Assembly: GCA_964438025.1 (NCBI GenBank) | Contig: CAYTIK010000018.1 | Span: 1-21,002, forward strand | Reading direction: 5' to 3' | DNA from: GCA-002790615 sp964438025 | GTDB taxonomy: Bacteria; Patescibacteriota; Minisyncoccia; Moranbacterales; UBA2206 | Length of the DNA stretch: 21,002 bases | Shown here: positions 14,056-20,951 of the stretch, one piece after another | Position numbering within the stretch: the stretch's first letter is position 1 | Layout of the letters: the number at the start of each line of letters is the position of its first letter | Notes under the pieces: model-generated | What the model was told of the DNA's origin: nothing | The model's input: only the letters and a program-made list of their open reading frames with translations | Database searches by the model: none | Translations under genes and position numbers: made by a program

Positions 14056-15300
14056 ATGAAATCTATCAAAAAACAAGATCCGCAAGTTTACAAAACTATC
14101 CAGGGCGAACTCAAGCGCCAGCAAGAGGGGATGGAACTCATCGCCAGCGAAAACTATGTTTCCGAGGCGGTGCTCGAAGCTCTGGGCAGCGTTTTTACCA
14201 ATAAATATTCGGAAGGCTATCCCGGCCATCGTTATTACGGCGGCCAGAAATATACCGACCAAGTGGAAACCTTGGCGATTGAAAGAGCTAAAAAGCTCTT
14301 TGGAGCCGAACACGTTAATGTTCAGCCACTATCCGGCGCTCCAGCCAATTTGATCGCTTACAGCGCCATTTTGCAGCCTGGAGACACAGTTTTGGGCATG
14401 GATCTCTCTCACGGCGGCCATTTGACCCACGGCCATCCCTTGACTCTTTCAGCTAAAATTTATAAATTCATTGGCTATAAAACCGACGCTTCCGGAAAAA
14501 TAAATTACGCAGAATTGAAAAGATTAGCATTGAAACATAGACCAAAATTATTGCTAGCCGGCTTTTCGGCCTACACCCGACAACTGGATTATCAAAAATT
14601 TCAAGACATCGCGAAAAAAGTTGGTGCCATCACAATGTTTGACATCGCGCACATTGCCGGATTAATTGCCGGGAAAGCCTTGCCCAATCCGGTTCCTTAT
14701 TTTGACATTATTACGACTACTACCCACAAAACTTTACGCGGACCGCGCGGTGGTATGATTTTATGTAAAGCGCAATTTGCTAAAGCCATCGACAAAGCGG
14801 CTTTTCCCGGACTGCAAGGCGGACCACATGAAAATAATATCGCCGCCAAGGCCGTGGCCTTTGGAGAAGCTTTAAAACCGGCTTTTAAAACTTACGCTAA
14901 GCAGATTCTGAAAAACGCCAAAGTTTTAGAGCAGGAATTAAAAAAACACCGATTTAAGTTGATGTTTGGCGGCACTGATAATCACATGGTTCTGGTGGAT
15001 GTTTTTGGCTCCAAGGGCGTTTCCGGCAAAGAAGCGGAGGTGGTTTTGGATGAGATTGGGATTACGTTAAATAAAAATATGATTCCGGATGATCCCCGCG
15101 GTCCAATAGATCCCAGTGGCATCAGAATCGGCGTGCCGGCTATTACCACCCGCGGCATGAAAGAAAAAGAAATTAAAATGATTGCACTCTGGATAAAAGA
15201 AGCCATTGAAAACCGGAACGATAAGCAGAAAATTGAAAGTTTGCATAAGGAAGTTATTAAACTTTGCAAGAAGTTTCCTATTTATAAAAATTTAAAATAA
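14056..15300 (+). CDS. glyA: Serine hydroxymethyltransferase GlyA
   Basis: A 414-aa PLP enzyme of full usual length. It interconverts serine and glycine while charging tetrahydrofolate with a one-carbon unit, in the cytoplasm. Hallmarks: ELIASENYVSEAVLEA (27-42), TNKYSEGYPGHRYYGG (48-63), NVQPLSGAPAN, and TTTTHKTLRGPRGG (220-233) with Lys225 as the PLP Schiff-base lysine. The C-terminal GIRIGVPAITTRGM is also conserved. It is a housekeeping gene placed between rmlD and rmlA, with repeat spacers on both sides, so it looks shuffled in rather than part of the glycan pathway. Confidence 0.96.
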   Translation: MKSIKKQDPQVYKTIQGELKRQQEGMELIASENYVSEAVLEALGSVFTNKYSEGYPGHRYYGGQKYTDQVETLAIERAKKLFGAEHVNVQPLSGAPANLIAYSAILQPGDTVLGMDLSHGGHLTHGHPLTLSAKIYKFIGYKTDASGKINYAELKRLALKHRPKLLLAGFSAYTRQLDYQKFQDIAKKVGAITMFDIAHIAGLIAGKALPNPVPYFDIITTTTHKTLRGPRGGMILCKAQFAKAIDKAAFPGLQGGPHENNIAAKAVAFGEALKPAFKTYAKQILKNAKVLEQELKKHRFKLMFGGTDNHMVLVDVFGSKGVSGKEAEVVLDEIGITLNKNMIPDDPRGPIDPSGIRIGVPAITTRGMKEKEIKMIALWIKEAIENRNDKQKIESLHKEVIKLCKKFPIYKNLK

Positions 15301-15308
15301 ATAAATTA

Positions 15309-15398
15309 TTGTCATTGCGAGCGAAGCGAAGCAATCTAATAAATTTAAAAAATTAGATTGCCACGTCCCCGCCAATTGGCGGGTCCTCGTAAAGACAA
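15309..15398 (+). repeat. Palindromic element (TGTCATTGCGAG type), complete
   Basis: About 90 bp. The outer ends TTGTCATTGCGAG and CTCGTAAAGACAA are inverted copies, the inner arms GCAATCTAAT and ATTAGATTGC are perfect inverts, and the right half carries an extra CCCGCC-AATT-GGCGGG hairpin. It fills the glyA-rmlA gap and ends 11 nt before the rmlA ATG. Confidence 0.65.
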
Positions 15399-15409
15399 CG
15401 GACGATATT

Positions 15410-16207
15410 ATGCGAGGAATAATTTTATCCGGCGGGACGGCCACTAGACTTTTTCCGCTCACCGCGACAACCTCCAAACAACTATTGCCAGTTTACGACC
15501 GGCAGATGATTTTCTATCCGCTAAATACTTTAATTAAAGCCGGAATTAAGGATATTTTAGTTATTGTTGCCCCAGAACATAGCGGGCAATATTTAAATTT
15601 ACTAGGCTCTCTTCTAAAAAAATATGGCGTCAATCTTTATTTTGAAGTGCAAAAAACTCCGCGCGGACTAGCTGATGCTTTCATCCTTGGCGCTTCTTTT
15701 ATCGGACAAGATCCAATTACTATGATTTTGGGAGATAATATTTTCGAAGATGATCTGGCGGAAGATATCAAAAATTTCCAAAAGGGCGGAATGATTTTTG
15801 CCAAAAAAGTGCCCGATCCGGAAAGATTCGGTATTATTGAATTTGATTCAAGAGGACGGGCAATTTCCATTGAAGAAAAGCCTCTCAAGCCTAAAAGCAA
15901 TTTCTGCGTCACCGGAGTTTATGTTTATGATAACCGCGTCGTAGCTATGGCTAAAAATCTTAAGCCTTCTAAGCGGGGAGAAATCGAAGTCACAGACATC
16001 AATAAAAAATATTTAGAAATGAAAGAATTGAAAGTTAAAAAAATAGAAGGGGAATGGCTAGACGCTGGAACTTTTGACTCCCTCCTGGAAGCCGGCAATA
16101 TTGTAAAAAAGAAGAAGCTTTACCAAAAATTTCATCCTCTCATTAATCGGGCCATTGCTAAATTCAATGAAGAATTGAAAGTTAACGCTAAGAAAAAACT
16201 ACTTTAA
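15410..16207 (+). CDS. rmlA: Glucose-1-phosphate thymidylyltransferase RmlA
   Basis: A 265-aa nucleotidyltransferase making dTDP-glucose from dTTP and glucose-1-phosphate, the first step of dTDP-rhamnose synthesis. Visible: the nucleotide-binding loop GGTATRLFPLT (8-18, where most relatives have GGxGTRL), SKQLLPVYDRQMIFYPL with Lys23, MILGDNIFED, FGIIEFD and IEEKP, and GEWLDAGTFDSLLEA. It is shorter than the ~290-aa enterobacterial enzymes and lacks much of their C-terminal helical extension; the Lys-rich tail differs. The presence of rmlB, rmlC-like and rmlD supports the name over other sugar nucleotidyltransferases. No Shine-Dalgarno; start ATATTATG. Confidence 0.9.
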   Translation: MRGIILSGGTATRLFPLTATTSKQLLPVYDRQMIFYPLNTLIKAGIKDILVIVAPEHSGQYLNLLGSLLKKYGVNLYFEVQKTPRGLADAFILGASFIGQDPITMILGDNIFEDDLAEDIKNFQKGGMIFAKKVPDPERFGIIEFDSRGRAISIEEKPLKPKSNFCVTGVYVYDNRVVAMAKNLKPSKRGEIEVTDINKKYLEMKELKVKKIEGEWLDAGTFDSLLEAGNIVKKKKLYQKFHPLINRAIAKFNEELKVNAKKKLL

Positions 16208-16262
16208 ATTGCTAAATTGTCATATTGCTAAATGGTTAAAATAAAAATAACCTTTCAGCAAT
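16208..16262 (+). repeat. Repeat and hairpin spacer before galU
   Basis: ATTGCTAAAT occurs twice (16208-16217 and 16224-16233). ATTGCTAAATGGTT (16224-16237) faces AACCTTTCAGCAAT (16249-16262) as a 14-bp stem with two mismatches. It resembles the word-like spacers before rmlB and glyA. Confidence 0.5.
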
Positions 16263-16286
16263 TTAACCCTTAAATCATTCAAAAAT

Positions 16287-17159
16287 ATGCGGATCAAAAA
16301 AGCCATCTTACCCGTCGCTGGATTCGGGACTCGCTTTCTCCCCGCCACTAAAGCCCAGCCCAAAGAAATGCTACCGATCGTGGACAAGCCAGTCATTCAA
16401 TATTTGGTTGAAGAAGTAGTCGCCGCCGGCATTGAAGAAATTATTTTCGTAACTGGAAGAGGTAAAAGAGCCATTGAGGATCATTTTGATATTTCTTATG
16501 AATTAGAAAAGACCTTGGTAGAAAAAAATAAACAAGATCTGCTTAAAGCTGTCCGCGACATTTCCAGTCTGGCTAAGTTTTCCTATGTCCGGCAATCAAT
16601 GCCACTGGGAGATGGCCATGCTGTCTTGCAAGCGACTAACATTATTAACAGGGAGCCGGTATTGGTCATTTTTGGAGATTCACTTTATGACAGCGAGGTA
16701 CCTACCGCTAAACAATTGATTGAAGCGTATGAAAAATACGGTGAAAGCATAGTAGGACTAAGTCCGATTGAAAAATCAGAAGTTTCTAAATTCGGCGTCG
16801 TTGAAGGAGAAAAATTAGAAGATAGGCTTTATAAAATAACTAATTTTGTAGAAAAACCTCAGCCGGAAGAAACCCAATCTAATCTGGTAGCCGTGGGAAA
16901 ATATATCATTACGCCTGAAATTTTCGATATTTTAGCTCAGATGAAAGCCGGAAAGTCAGGCGAAATAAGGTTAGCTGACGCTTTTGAATTAATGCTTAAA
17001 AATAATCGACCGATTTATGGCAAGGAGTTGGAAGGTGAATGGCTAGACACGGGCGACAAATTCAATTTTATGAAAGCTTCCATCCACATGGGATTAAAGC
17101 ATCCGGAAATCGGAGAAAAATTAAAAGGATATATCAAGGAAATTAGTAAAAATTTTTAG
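16287..17159 (+). CDS. galU: UTP-glucose-1-phosphate uridylyltransferase GalU
   Basis: 290 aa, full length. GalU makes UDP-glucose from UTP and glucose-1-phosphate, feeding glycan synthesis. The bacterial GalU signature is complete: KKAILPVAGFGTRFLPATKAQPKEMLPIVDKP (about 4-35), with GFGTR for nucleotide binding and Lys26 near the active site, then GDGHAVLQA, FGDSLYD, VEKPQPEE and GEWLDTGDKFNFMKA at the end. It lies between rmlA and the GT4 gene and may be read with them. It is one of the most reliable calls in the window. Confidence 0.95.
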   Translation: MRIKKAILPVAGFGTRFLPATKAQPKEMLPIVDKPVIQYLVEEVVAAGIEEIIFVTGRGKRAIEDHFDISYELEKTLVEKNKQDLLKAVRDISSLAKFSYVRQSMPLGDGHAVLQATNIINREPVLVIFGDSLYDSEVPTAKQLIEAYEKYGESIVGLSPIEKSEVSKFGVVEGEKLEDRLYKITNFVEKPQPEETQSNLVAVGKYIITPEIFDILAQMKAGKSGEIRLADAFELMLKNNRPIYGKELEGEWLDTGDKFNFMKASIHMGLKHPEIGEKLKGYIKEISKNF

Positions 17160-17166
17160 ACTTATA

Positions 17167-17188
17167 ATTCGTATATTCGTAATTCGTA
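17167..17188 (+). repeat. Triple ATTCGTA repeat before the GT4 gene
   Basis: ATTCGTA occurs three times (17167, 17175, 17182) within 22 bp in the 37-nt gap between galU and the GT4 start. It is another word-like 7-nt repeat, like the one before rmlB. Confidence 0.5.
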
Positions 17189-17196
17189 GAGATTTC

Positions 17197-18318
17197 ATGA
17201 AGATTGCCATTCAAGCGGCGGATTTGGATTTCCAGAATATGGGGGGCATCAGGACCTACCTGTTCAACATTTTAAAAGAGATCGGAAAGCTGCCTGCCGG
17301 CGATGAATTTATCATTTATCACCGGAATAATTTCAATCCCGAACTTATTCCTCCGGATTTTTCCAATTATACCCTAAAAAAAATACGTTCTCCTTTTTTT
17401 TGGACACAACTTCGCTTCGCAGCTGAAGTTTGGAAAGACGCACCGGACGCGCTTTGGATGCCGCTCCATAATATTCCGCTATTGCGCAGAAAAAGCCTGA
17501 AAACAACTGTTACCGTGCACGATCTGGCCTTTAAATACTTCCCTCGTCATTTTACCGGTAGTGATCTCAAAAAACTCAATTTTCTGACTGATATTGCAAT
17601 CCGACATTCTGACAAGATAATCGCTGTTTCCCATTCAACTAAAAATGATATCCTAAAATTTTATCCTCAGATAAAAGAAGGAAAGATAAAAGTCATCCAT
17701 CACGGATTTGATCCGGAATTATTCCAAAAAGAAATTCCGAAAGAAGAAAGCGAAAAGTTTCTGAAAAGCTGCCAATTGCAAGCTACAAATTATATCTTGC
17801 ATGTTGGAACATTGCAGCCCCGGAAAAATCTGGAAATTCTTATGGATGCTTTTGAAAAAATAAAATCGGACTCCGGATATGCCGGATTGAAATTGGTATT
17901 GGCGGGAGGAAAAGGATGGCTCTGGGATGGAATCATCAAAAAAGCTGAAAACAGCCCTCATAAAAAAGATATTATCCTCACGGGGACAGTATTATTTAAA
18001 GAATTAACTATTTTATATCGCCATGCTTCCATTTTTGCCTTCCCCTCGCTCTACGAAGGCTTTGGGTTGCCAATTTTAGAAGCATTTGCCTCCCAAATTC
18101 CGGTTGTCTGCGCCCATAATTCTAGTCTGCCAGAAGTGGCGGGGGATGCCGCTTTATATTTCGAAAATAATAATGCGCAGGATTTAGCGCAAAAAATTCA
18201 GCAAGTTTTGGAAAATCCGGAATTAAAAAAAGACCTTATTCAAAAAGGCCTCGTCCAACTTCAAAAATTTTCTTGGGAAAAATGCGCAAGAGAGACTTTG
18301 GAGTTTTTAAAAAGTTAA
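17197..18318 (+). CDS. GT4 glycosyltransferase (mannosyl/rhamnosyl type)
   Basis: A 373-aa GT-B, family GT4 enzyme. N-terminal half: MGGIRTYLFNIL (15-26, Gly-rich acceptor loop), TVTVHDLAFKYFP and AVSHSTKNDILKFYP. C-terminal half: HVGTLQPRKNLEILMDAF, LTGTV, then FPSLYEGFGLPILEAFA (about 282-298), the E-x7-E donor-binding motif, and HNSSLPEVAGDAALYF. Many relatives use GDP-mannose or, in rml clusters, dTDP-rhamnose; the donor here is inferred at most. Its last 17 codons (FSWEKCARETLEFLKS-stop) recur twice downstream as untranslated or out-of-frame copies, so the 3' end of this gene seems to be a repeated insertion point. Normal family length, so the gene itself is intact. Confidence 0.9.
   Translation: MKIAIQAADLDFQNMGGIRTYLFNILKEIGKLPAGDEFIIYHRNNFNPELIPPDFSNYTLKKIRSPFFWTQLRFAAEVWKDAPDALWMPLHNIPLLRRKSLKTTVTVHDLAFKYFPRHFTGSDLKKLNFLTDIAIRHSDKIIAVSHSTKNDILKFYPQIKEGKIKVIHHGFDPELFQKEIPKEESEKFLKSCQLQATNYILHVGTLQPRKNLEILMDAFEKIKSDSGYAGLKLVLAGGKGWLWDGIIKKAENSPHKKDIILTGTVLFKELTILYRHASIFAFPSLYEGFGLPILEAFASQIPVVCAHNSSLPEVAGDAALYFENNNAQDLAQKIQQVLENPELKKDLIQKGLVQLQKFSWEKCARETLEFLKS
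18268..18318 (+). repeat. GT4 tail repeat, copy 1 (in the gene)
   Basis: The 51-nt 3' end of the GT4 gene, coding FSWEKCARETLEFLKS plus stop. It is the functional copy. The terminal GAGTTTTTAAAAAGTTAA and the internal TGGGAAAAATGCGC are identical in all three copies. Confidence 0.9.
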
Positions 18319-18337
18319 AAAATATTTTATTCTAATT

Positions 18338-18979
18338 ATGAACGCAAAATTAAAAAATCAGTTAATCAAAGTTGCTAAAGAAAAAATCCCAACTACTGAT
18401 GTTTCGCATGATTTTGGACATGCCTTAAGAGTTTTGTTAAATGCTGAAAAGATAGCAAAAGAAGAAAATAGCGATTTTGATGTTATTGTTCCCGCCGCCC
18501 TATTCCATGATTTAATTGTATATCCTAAAAATTATCCAGGTAAAGACAACTCTCAAGAAGAGAGTGCTGATACAGCGGAAAAAATATTAAATACTTTTGG
18601 TAATTTTCCCAAAGAAAAAATAGAAAAAGTAAAAACCTGCATCTTGGAGTGTTCATTTAATAAAGGAATTGTGCCAAAATTACTAGAGTCAAAAATCTTA
18701 CAAGATGCTGACGGATTAGAAGCAACAGGAGCAATCTCTATAATGAGAACCTACTCATCAACAGGACAAATGAAAAGACCTTTTTATAATCCAGCTGATC
18801 CTTTTTGTAAAAATCGCGAGCCAAACGCATCCAAATTTGCCCTAGATTTATTTTATAAGAGATTGCTCAAGGTTGCAGGAAGAATGCACACGAAAACCGC
18901 AAAAAAAATTGCCAAGAGAAGAACTGATTTTTTAATTAATTTCCTCAAGGAGTTCCGACTAGAATTAGAAGAAAAATAA
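18338..18979 (+). CDS. HD-domain phosphohydrolase
   Basis: 213 aa. The metal-binding H...HD...D pattern is visible: H28 (SHDFGHALRV), H57-D58 (AALFHDLIVYP) and D123/D125 (LQDADGLEATGA). This places it in the HD superfamily near the YedJ-type proteins, which are thought to hydrolyse nucleotides or phosphate esters; the substrate is unknown. It starts 19 nt after the GT4 stop, with context TAATTATG and no Shine-Dalgarno. Base composition is lower in GC than the rml genes. Together with the next gene it forms a two-gene cassette bounded by GT4 tail copies 1 and 2. Confidence 0.82.
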   Translation: MNAKLKNQLIKVAKEKIPTTDVSHDFGHALRVLLNAEKIAKEENSDFDVIVPAALFHDLIVYPKNYPGKDNSQEESADTAEKILNTFGNFPKEKIEKVKTCILECSFNKGIVPKLLESKILQDADGLEATGAISIMRTYSSTGQMKRPFYNPADPFCKNREPNASKFALDLFYKRLLKVAGRMHTKTAKKIAKRRTDFLINFLKEFRLELEEK

Positions 18980-18983
18980 TTTC

Positions 18984-19006
18984 GCATAATCCGATACGCG
19001 TTATGC
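18984..19006 (+). repeat. Small GCATAA/TTATGC hairpin
   Basis: GCATAA and TTATGC pair around an 11-nt loop just after the HD gene. No U-run follows, so it is unlikely to be a classical terminator. Confidence 0.3.
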
Positions 19007-19035
19007 ATAATTGAAAAATTTCTAAGCTAAATATT

Positions 19036-19560
19036 ATGAATGGAACTAGAAAAATAATTGATTACAGGGGTATTGTGAAAAAAATTGCCTGTTTGGCCTG
19101 CGCTCGTGAAAATGGAGAAATTAGTTTGGGCGATATCTTAAAATCAAAATATTTTGACGCGCATCAAGACTATACGATCCCTATTCCTGAGTTCATAATT
19201 ATTTCGTCAAGAAGGCACATCCAAAGTATTGATGAATTTACAAATAAAGAGCGGATGGATTTTATAAAATTTCTGTGCCGCATACGTTCTGCGCTAAGAA
19301 AAATACTCAAAGTTAAAGTTGTTTATATATATCAAAGAGAAGATACGCGCAATCATTTCCATGTTTGTATGCTTCCGCGTTATGATTGGATGACAAAAAA
19401 ATTTGGCCGAAAAATAGGGTCAATTCGGCCGATAATAAGTTTTGCCAAGAAAAATCTCAAAACCAATAGTAATATAGCTAAAACTGAAGAAGCAACACAA
19501 AAATTAAAACATTTTTTGAGCAATAATTCTCCTGGGAAAAATGCGCGAAAGAAACACTAG
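19036..19560 (+). CDS. HIT-like protein with altered triad, C-terminus run into a tail repeat
   Basis: 174 aa. A CxxC (C19, C22: IACLACAREN) near the start and H107-F-H109-V-C111 (NHFHVCMLPRYDW) place it near the histidine-triad superfamily. The third His of the triad is Cys here, so the usual nucleotide hydrolase mechanism is doubtful. The Lys/Arg-rich C-terminal half is not recognised. The last 11 codons (NSPGKNARKKH) lie in GT4 tail copy 2, read in the wrong frame, and the stop is also inside it. The native end of this gene was probably lost or replaced at the junction. It follows the HD gene by 56 nt. Confidence 0.6.
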   Translation: MNGTRKIIDYRGIVKKIACLACARENGEISLGDILKSKYFDAHQDYTIPIPEFIIISSRRHIQSIDEFTNKERMDFIKFLCRIRSALRKILKVKVVYIYQREDTRNHFHVCMLPRYDWMTKKFGRKIGSIRPIISFAKKNLKTNSNIAKTEEATQKLKHFLSNNSPGKNARKKH

Positions 19561-19577
19561 AGTTTTTAAAAAGTTAA
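19527..19577 (+). repeat. GT4 tail repeat, copy 2
   Basis: A 51-nt copy that would read FSWEKCAKETLEFLKS-stop in the GT4 frame. Against copy 1 it has eight differing codons, seven synonymous and one Arg-to-Lys. It forms the out-of-frame end of the HIT-like gene and stops 9 nt before the next ATG. Confidence 0.88.
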
Positions 19578-19586
19578 CAAACAATT

Positions 19587-20510
19587 ATGTCCAGCAACTT
19601 TGAAAAAGTAATTACTCATCCAAAAACTGAAGCAGATCGAGAACTTAGCATAAAAACCCCCGAAATTAAAAAGGAAAGTGCTATTCTAGCCGATCACGGA
19701 AATGGAAATCTATCAGAAAATCTTCGGATATTTGAAACGCCGGAGAAAATTAGGATTTATGCGGCTACTGATCGCGGTATAGGCAAAGAAAAAAATGATG
19801 ATCGAGTTGTAATTAATACCAATAATTCACAGTTTACAGTTTTAGATGGAATGAACAGCGCTAGAGCTTCGCAAATTTTGGCGGAAAAAATATTACTTAA
19901 TTCAGATAATTTAGACAATGCCTTAGAAGAAGCAAGACAAGAAATGAAAAATAATAGAATTGGGGATGGTACTTGCTTAATTTCTGCTAAATTAACCCCT
20001 GAAAAAATTTTAAAAGTCAGGCAGATAGGCGATTGTGGCACTATGATATTTGATCCAGATGGAAAAATTAAATTTTCTGCACTGAATCAAGTGAAAGGAC
20101 GCTCAACTATTCTAGACGTAAACATGAAAGAGTTTGGTATAGAACGAACTTATCAAAGATTAGTAGACACTTCCCCGGTTAGTTTTGTCTCAAGCTCCTC
20201 CGGAAAATTATATAACTATGACGATATTCAACTGGCAAATGGAGATGTCGTGCTTCTTTTTTCCGACGTTTTATGGTGCAACTTTTCTCAAAATGAAATT
20301 TCAGAATTAGTCAGACAAAATAAAGATCCTGAGGGTTTATTTAGAAAAATAGCAGAAGAATTAAAACAAAAAATGCAATCAGCAAACAACATATTTTCAT
20401 CTAAAAAAGATACTATTTTTTCATCCTACAAAGAAAGGGCGCGATGTTACTATGGCGGAGATTATGTCCCACAAAGCGATAACCAATCATTAATTTTGTT
20501 TCAAGTGTAA
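19587..20510 (+). CDS. PP2C-type (PPM) protein phosphatase-like protein
   Basis: 307 aa. After a ~50-residue leader without recognised motifs, the PP2C pattern appears in order: ATDRGIGKEKNDDR (60-73, like the RxxNEDR motif), VLDGMN (85-90, metal-binding DG), IGDGTCLISA (125-134), VRQIGDCGTMIF (144-155, like GDSR), LLFSDVLW (223-230, like SDGL with Gly changed to Val) and SDNQSLIL (297-304, final DN). The four acidic metal ligands seem to be present, so Mn/Mg-dependent Ser/Thr phosphatase activity is plausible. It starts 9 nt after GT4 tail copy 2. Its stop lies 4 nt before tail copy 3, forming a one-gene cassette. No partner kinase is in the window. Confidence 0.8.
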   Translation: MSSNFEKVITHPKTEADRELSIKTPEIKKESAILADHGNGNLSENLRIFETPEKIRIYAATDRGIGKEKNDDRVVINTNNSQFTVLDGMNSARASQILAEKILLNSDNLDNALEEARQEMKNNRIGDGTCLISAKLTPEKILKVRQIGDCGTMIFDPDGKIKFSALNQVKGRSTILDVNMKEFGIERTYQRLVDTSPVSFVSSSSGKLYNYDDIQLANGDVVLLFSDVLWCNFSQNEISELVRQNKDPEGLFRKIAEELKQKMQSANNIFSSKKDTIFSSYKERARCYYGGDYVPQSDNQSLILFQV

Positions 20511-20514
20511 AAAA

Positions 20515-20565
20515 TTCTCTTGGGAAAAATGCGCCAGAGAAACGTTGGAGTTTTTAAAAAGTTAA
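20515..20565 (+). repeat. GT4 tail repeat, copy 3
   Basis: A 51-nt copy reading FSWEKCARETLEFLKS-stop in the GT4 frame, the same peptide as copy 1 with only synonymous changes. It follows the PP2C-like stop directly and has no start of its own. It marks the far end of the cassette array. Confidence 0.9.
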
Positions 20566-20570
20566 CACCG

Positions 20571-20598
20571 TGTCATCCCGAGCATAGTCGAGGGATCT
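20571..20598 (+). repeat. Palindromic repeat arm (TGTCATCCCGAG type)
   Basis: TGTCATCCCGAG...GAGGGATCT begins 5 nt after tail copy 3. It is a single arm of the family seen in full at 10301-10400. Confidence 0.6.
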
Positions 20599-20637
20599 AA
20601 TTAAAACTTTTACAAAAAACTTCGGAAAAGAAGAATG

Positions 20638-20664
20638 CCCCAAGTGAAAATTAATCACGAGGGG
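20638..20664 (-). terminator. Possible hairpin terminator of the terminal minus-strand gene
   Basis: CCCC-aa-GTGA...TCAC-ga-GGGG forms a two-part stem with a 7-nt loop, 32 nt after the stop of the minus-strand gene. A U-rich tract follows on that strand but is interrupted by C. Confidence 0.35.
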
Positions 20665-20696
20665 TATTTACTGAAACGGGAAGAGTGGGATATACG

Positions 20697-20951
20697 TTAT
20701 TTAGGAAGAGACATTGCTTCTTTAAGGCGCTGTTTTGCTTCTTTAAGTTGCTCCGAATATTCTTCTTTTATCTTGCGTATATCTTCCTTGGTTTTGTTTA
20801 TTGTTGTTTTTCTGTTTCCAAGTTCTTCCATGGTAGGTATCTCATTCTCAAGTTTGACATTTTTACCTTTTTTTGAATCAACCCTGATTTCTTCAAGGAG
20901 CATTGTGGCAGACAGCCTCATGTCAAGAACTTTGTAGCTATAATACCTCAT
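20697..20951 (-). CDS. Small charged coiled-coil protein
   Basis: 84 aa, not recognised. Residues from about 45 to the end are Lys/Glu/Ile/Leu-rich (NKTKEDIRKIKEEYSEQLKEAKQRLKEAM) and should form a helix or coiled coil. The start has YYSYKVLDMRLSATMLLEEIRV. A stop codon directly precedes the ATG, so this start is forced. No Shine-Dalgarno. The plus-strand frame over the same region is low-complexity and Ser/Phe-rich, as expected of an antisense shadow, so the minus strand is preferred. Confidence 0.5.
   Translation of the reverse strand: MRYYSYKVLDMRLSATMLLEEIRVDSKKGKNVKLENEIPTMEELGNRKTTINKTKEDIRKIKEEYSEQLKEAKQRLKEAMSLPK

Noticed and set aside
20635..20937. 100-aa plus-strand ORF with hydrophobic stretch
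   Set aside because: It is Ser/Phe-rich, the typical reverse image of a Lys/Glu-rich helical gene; the minus-strand frame looks more like a protein.
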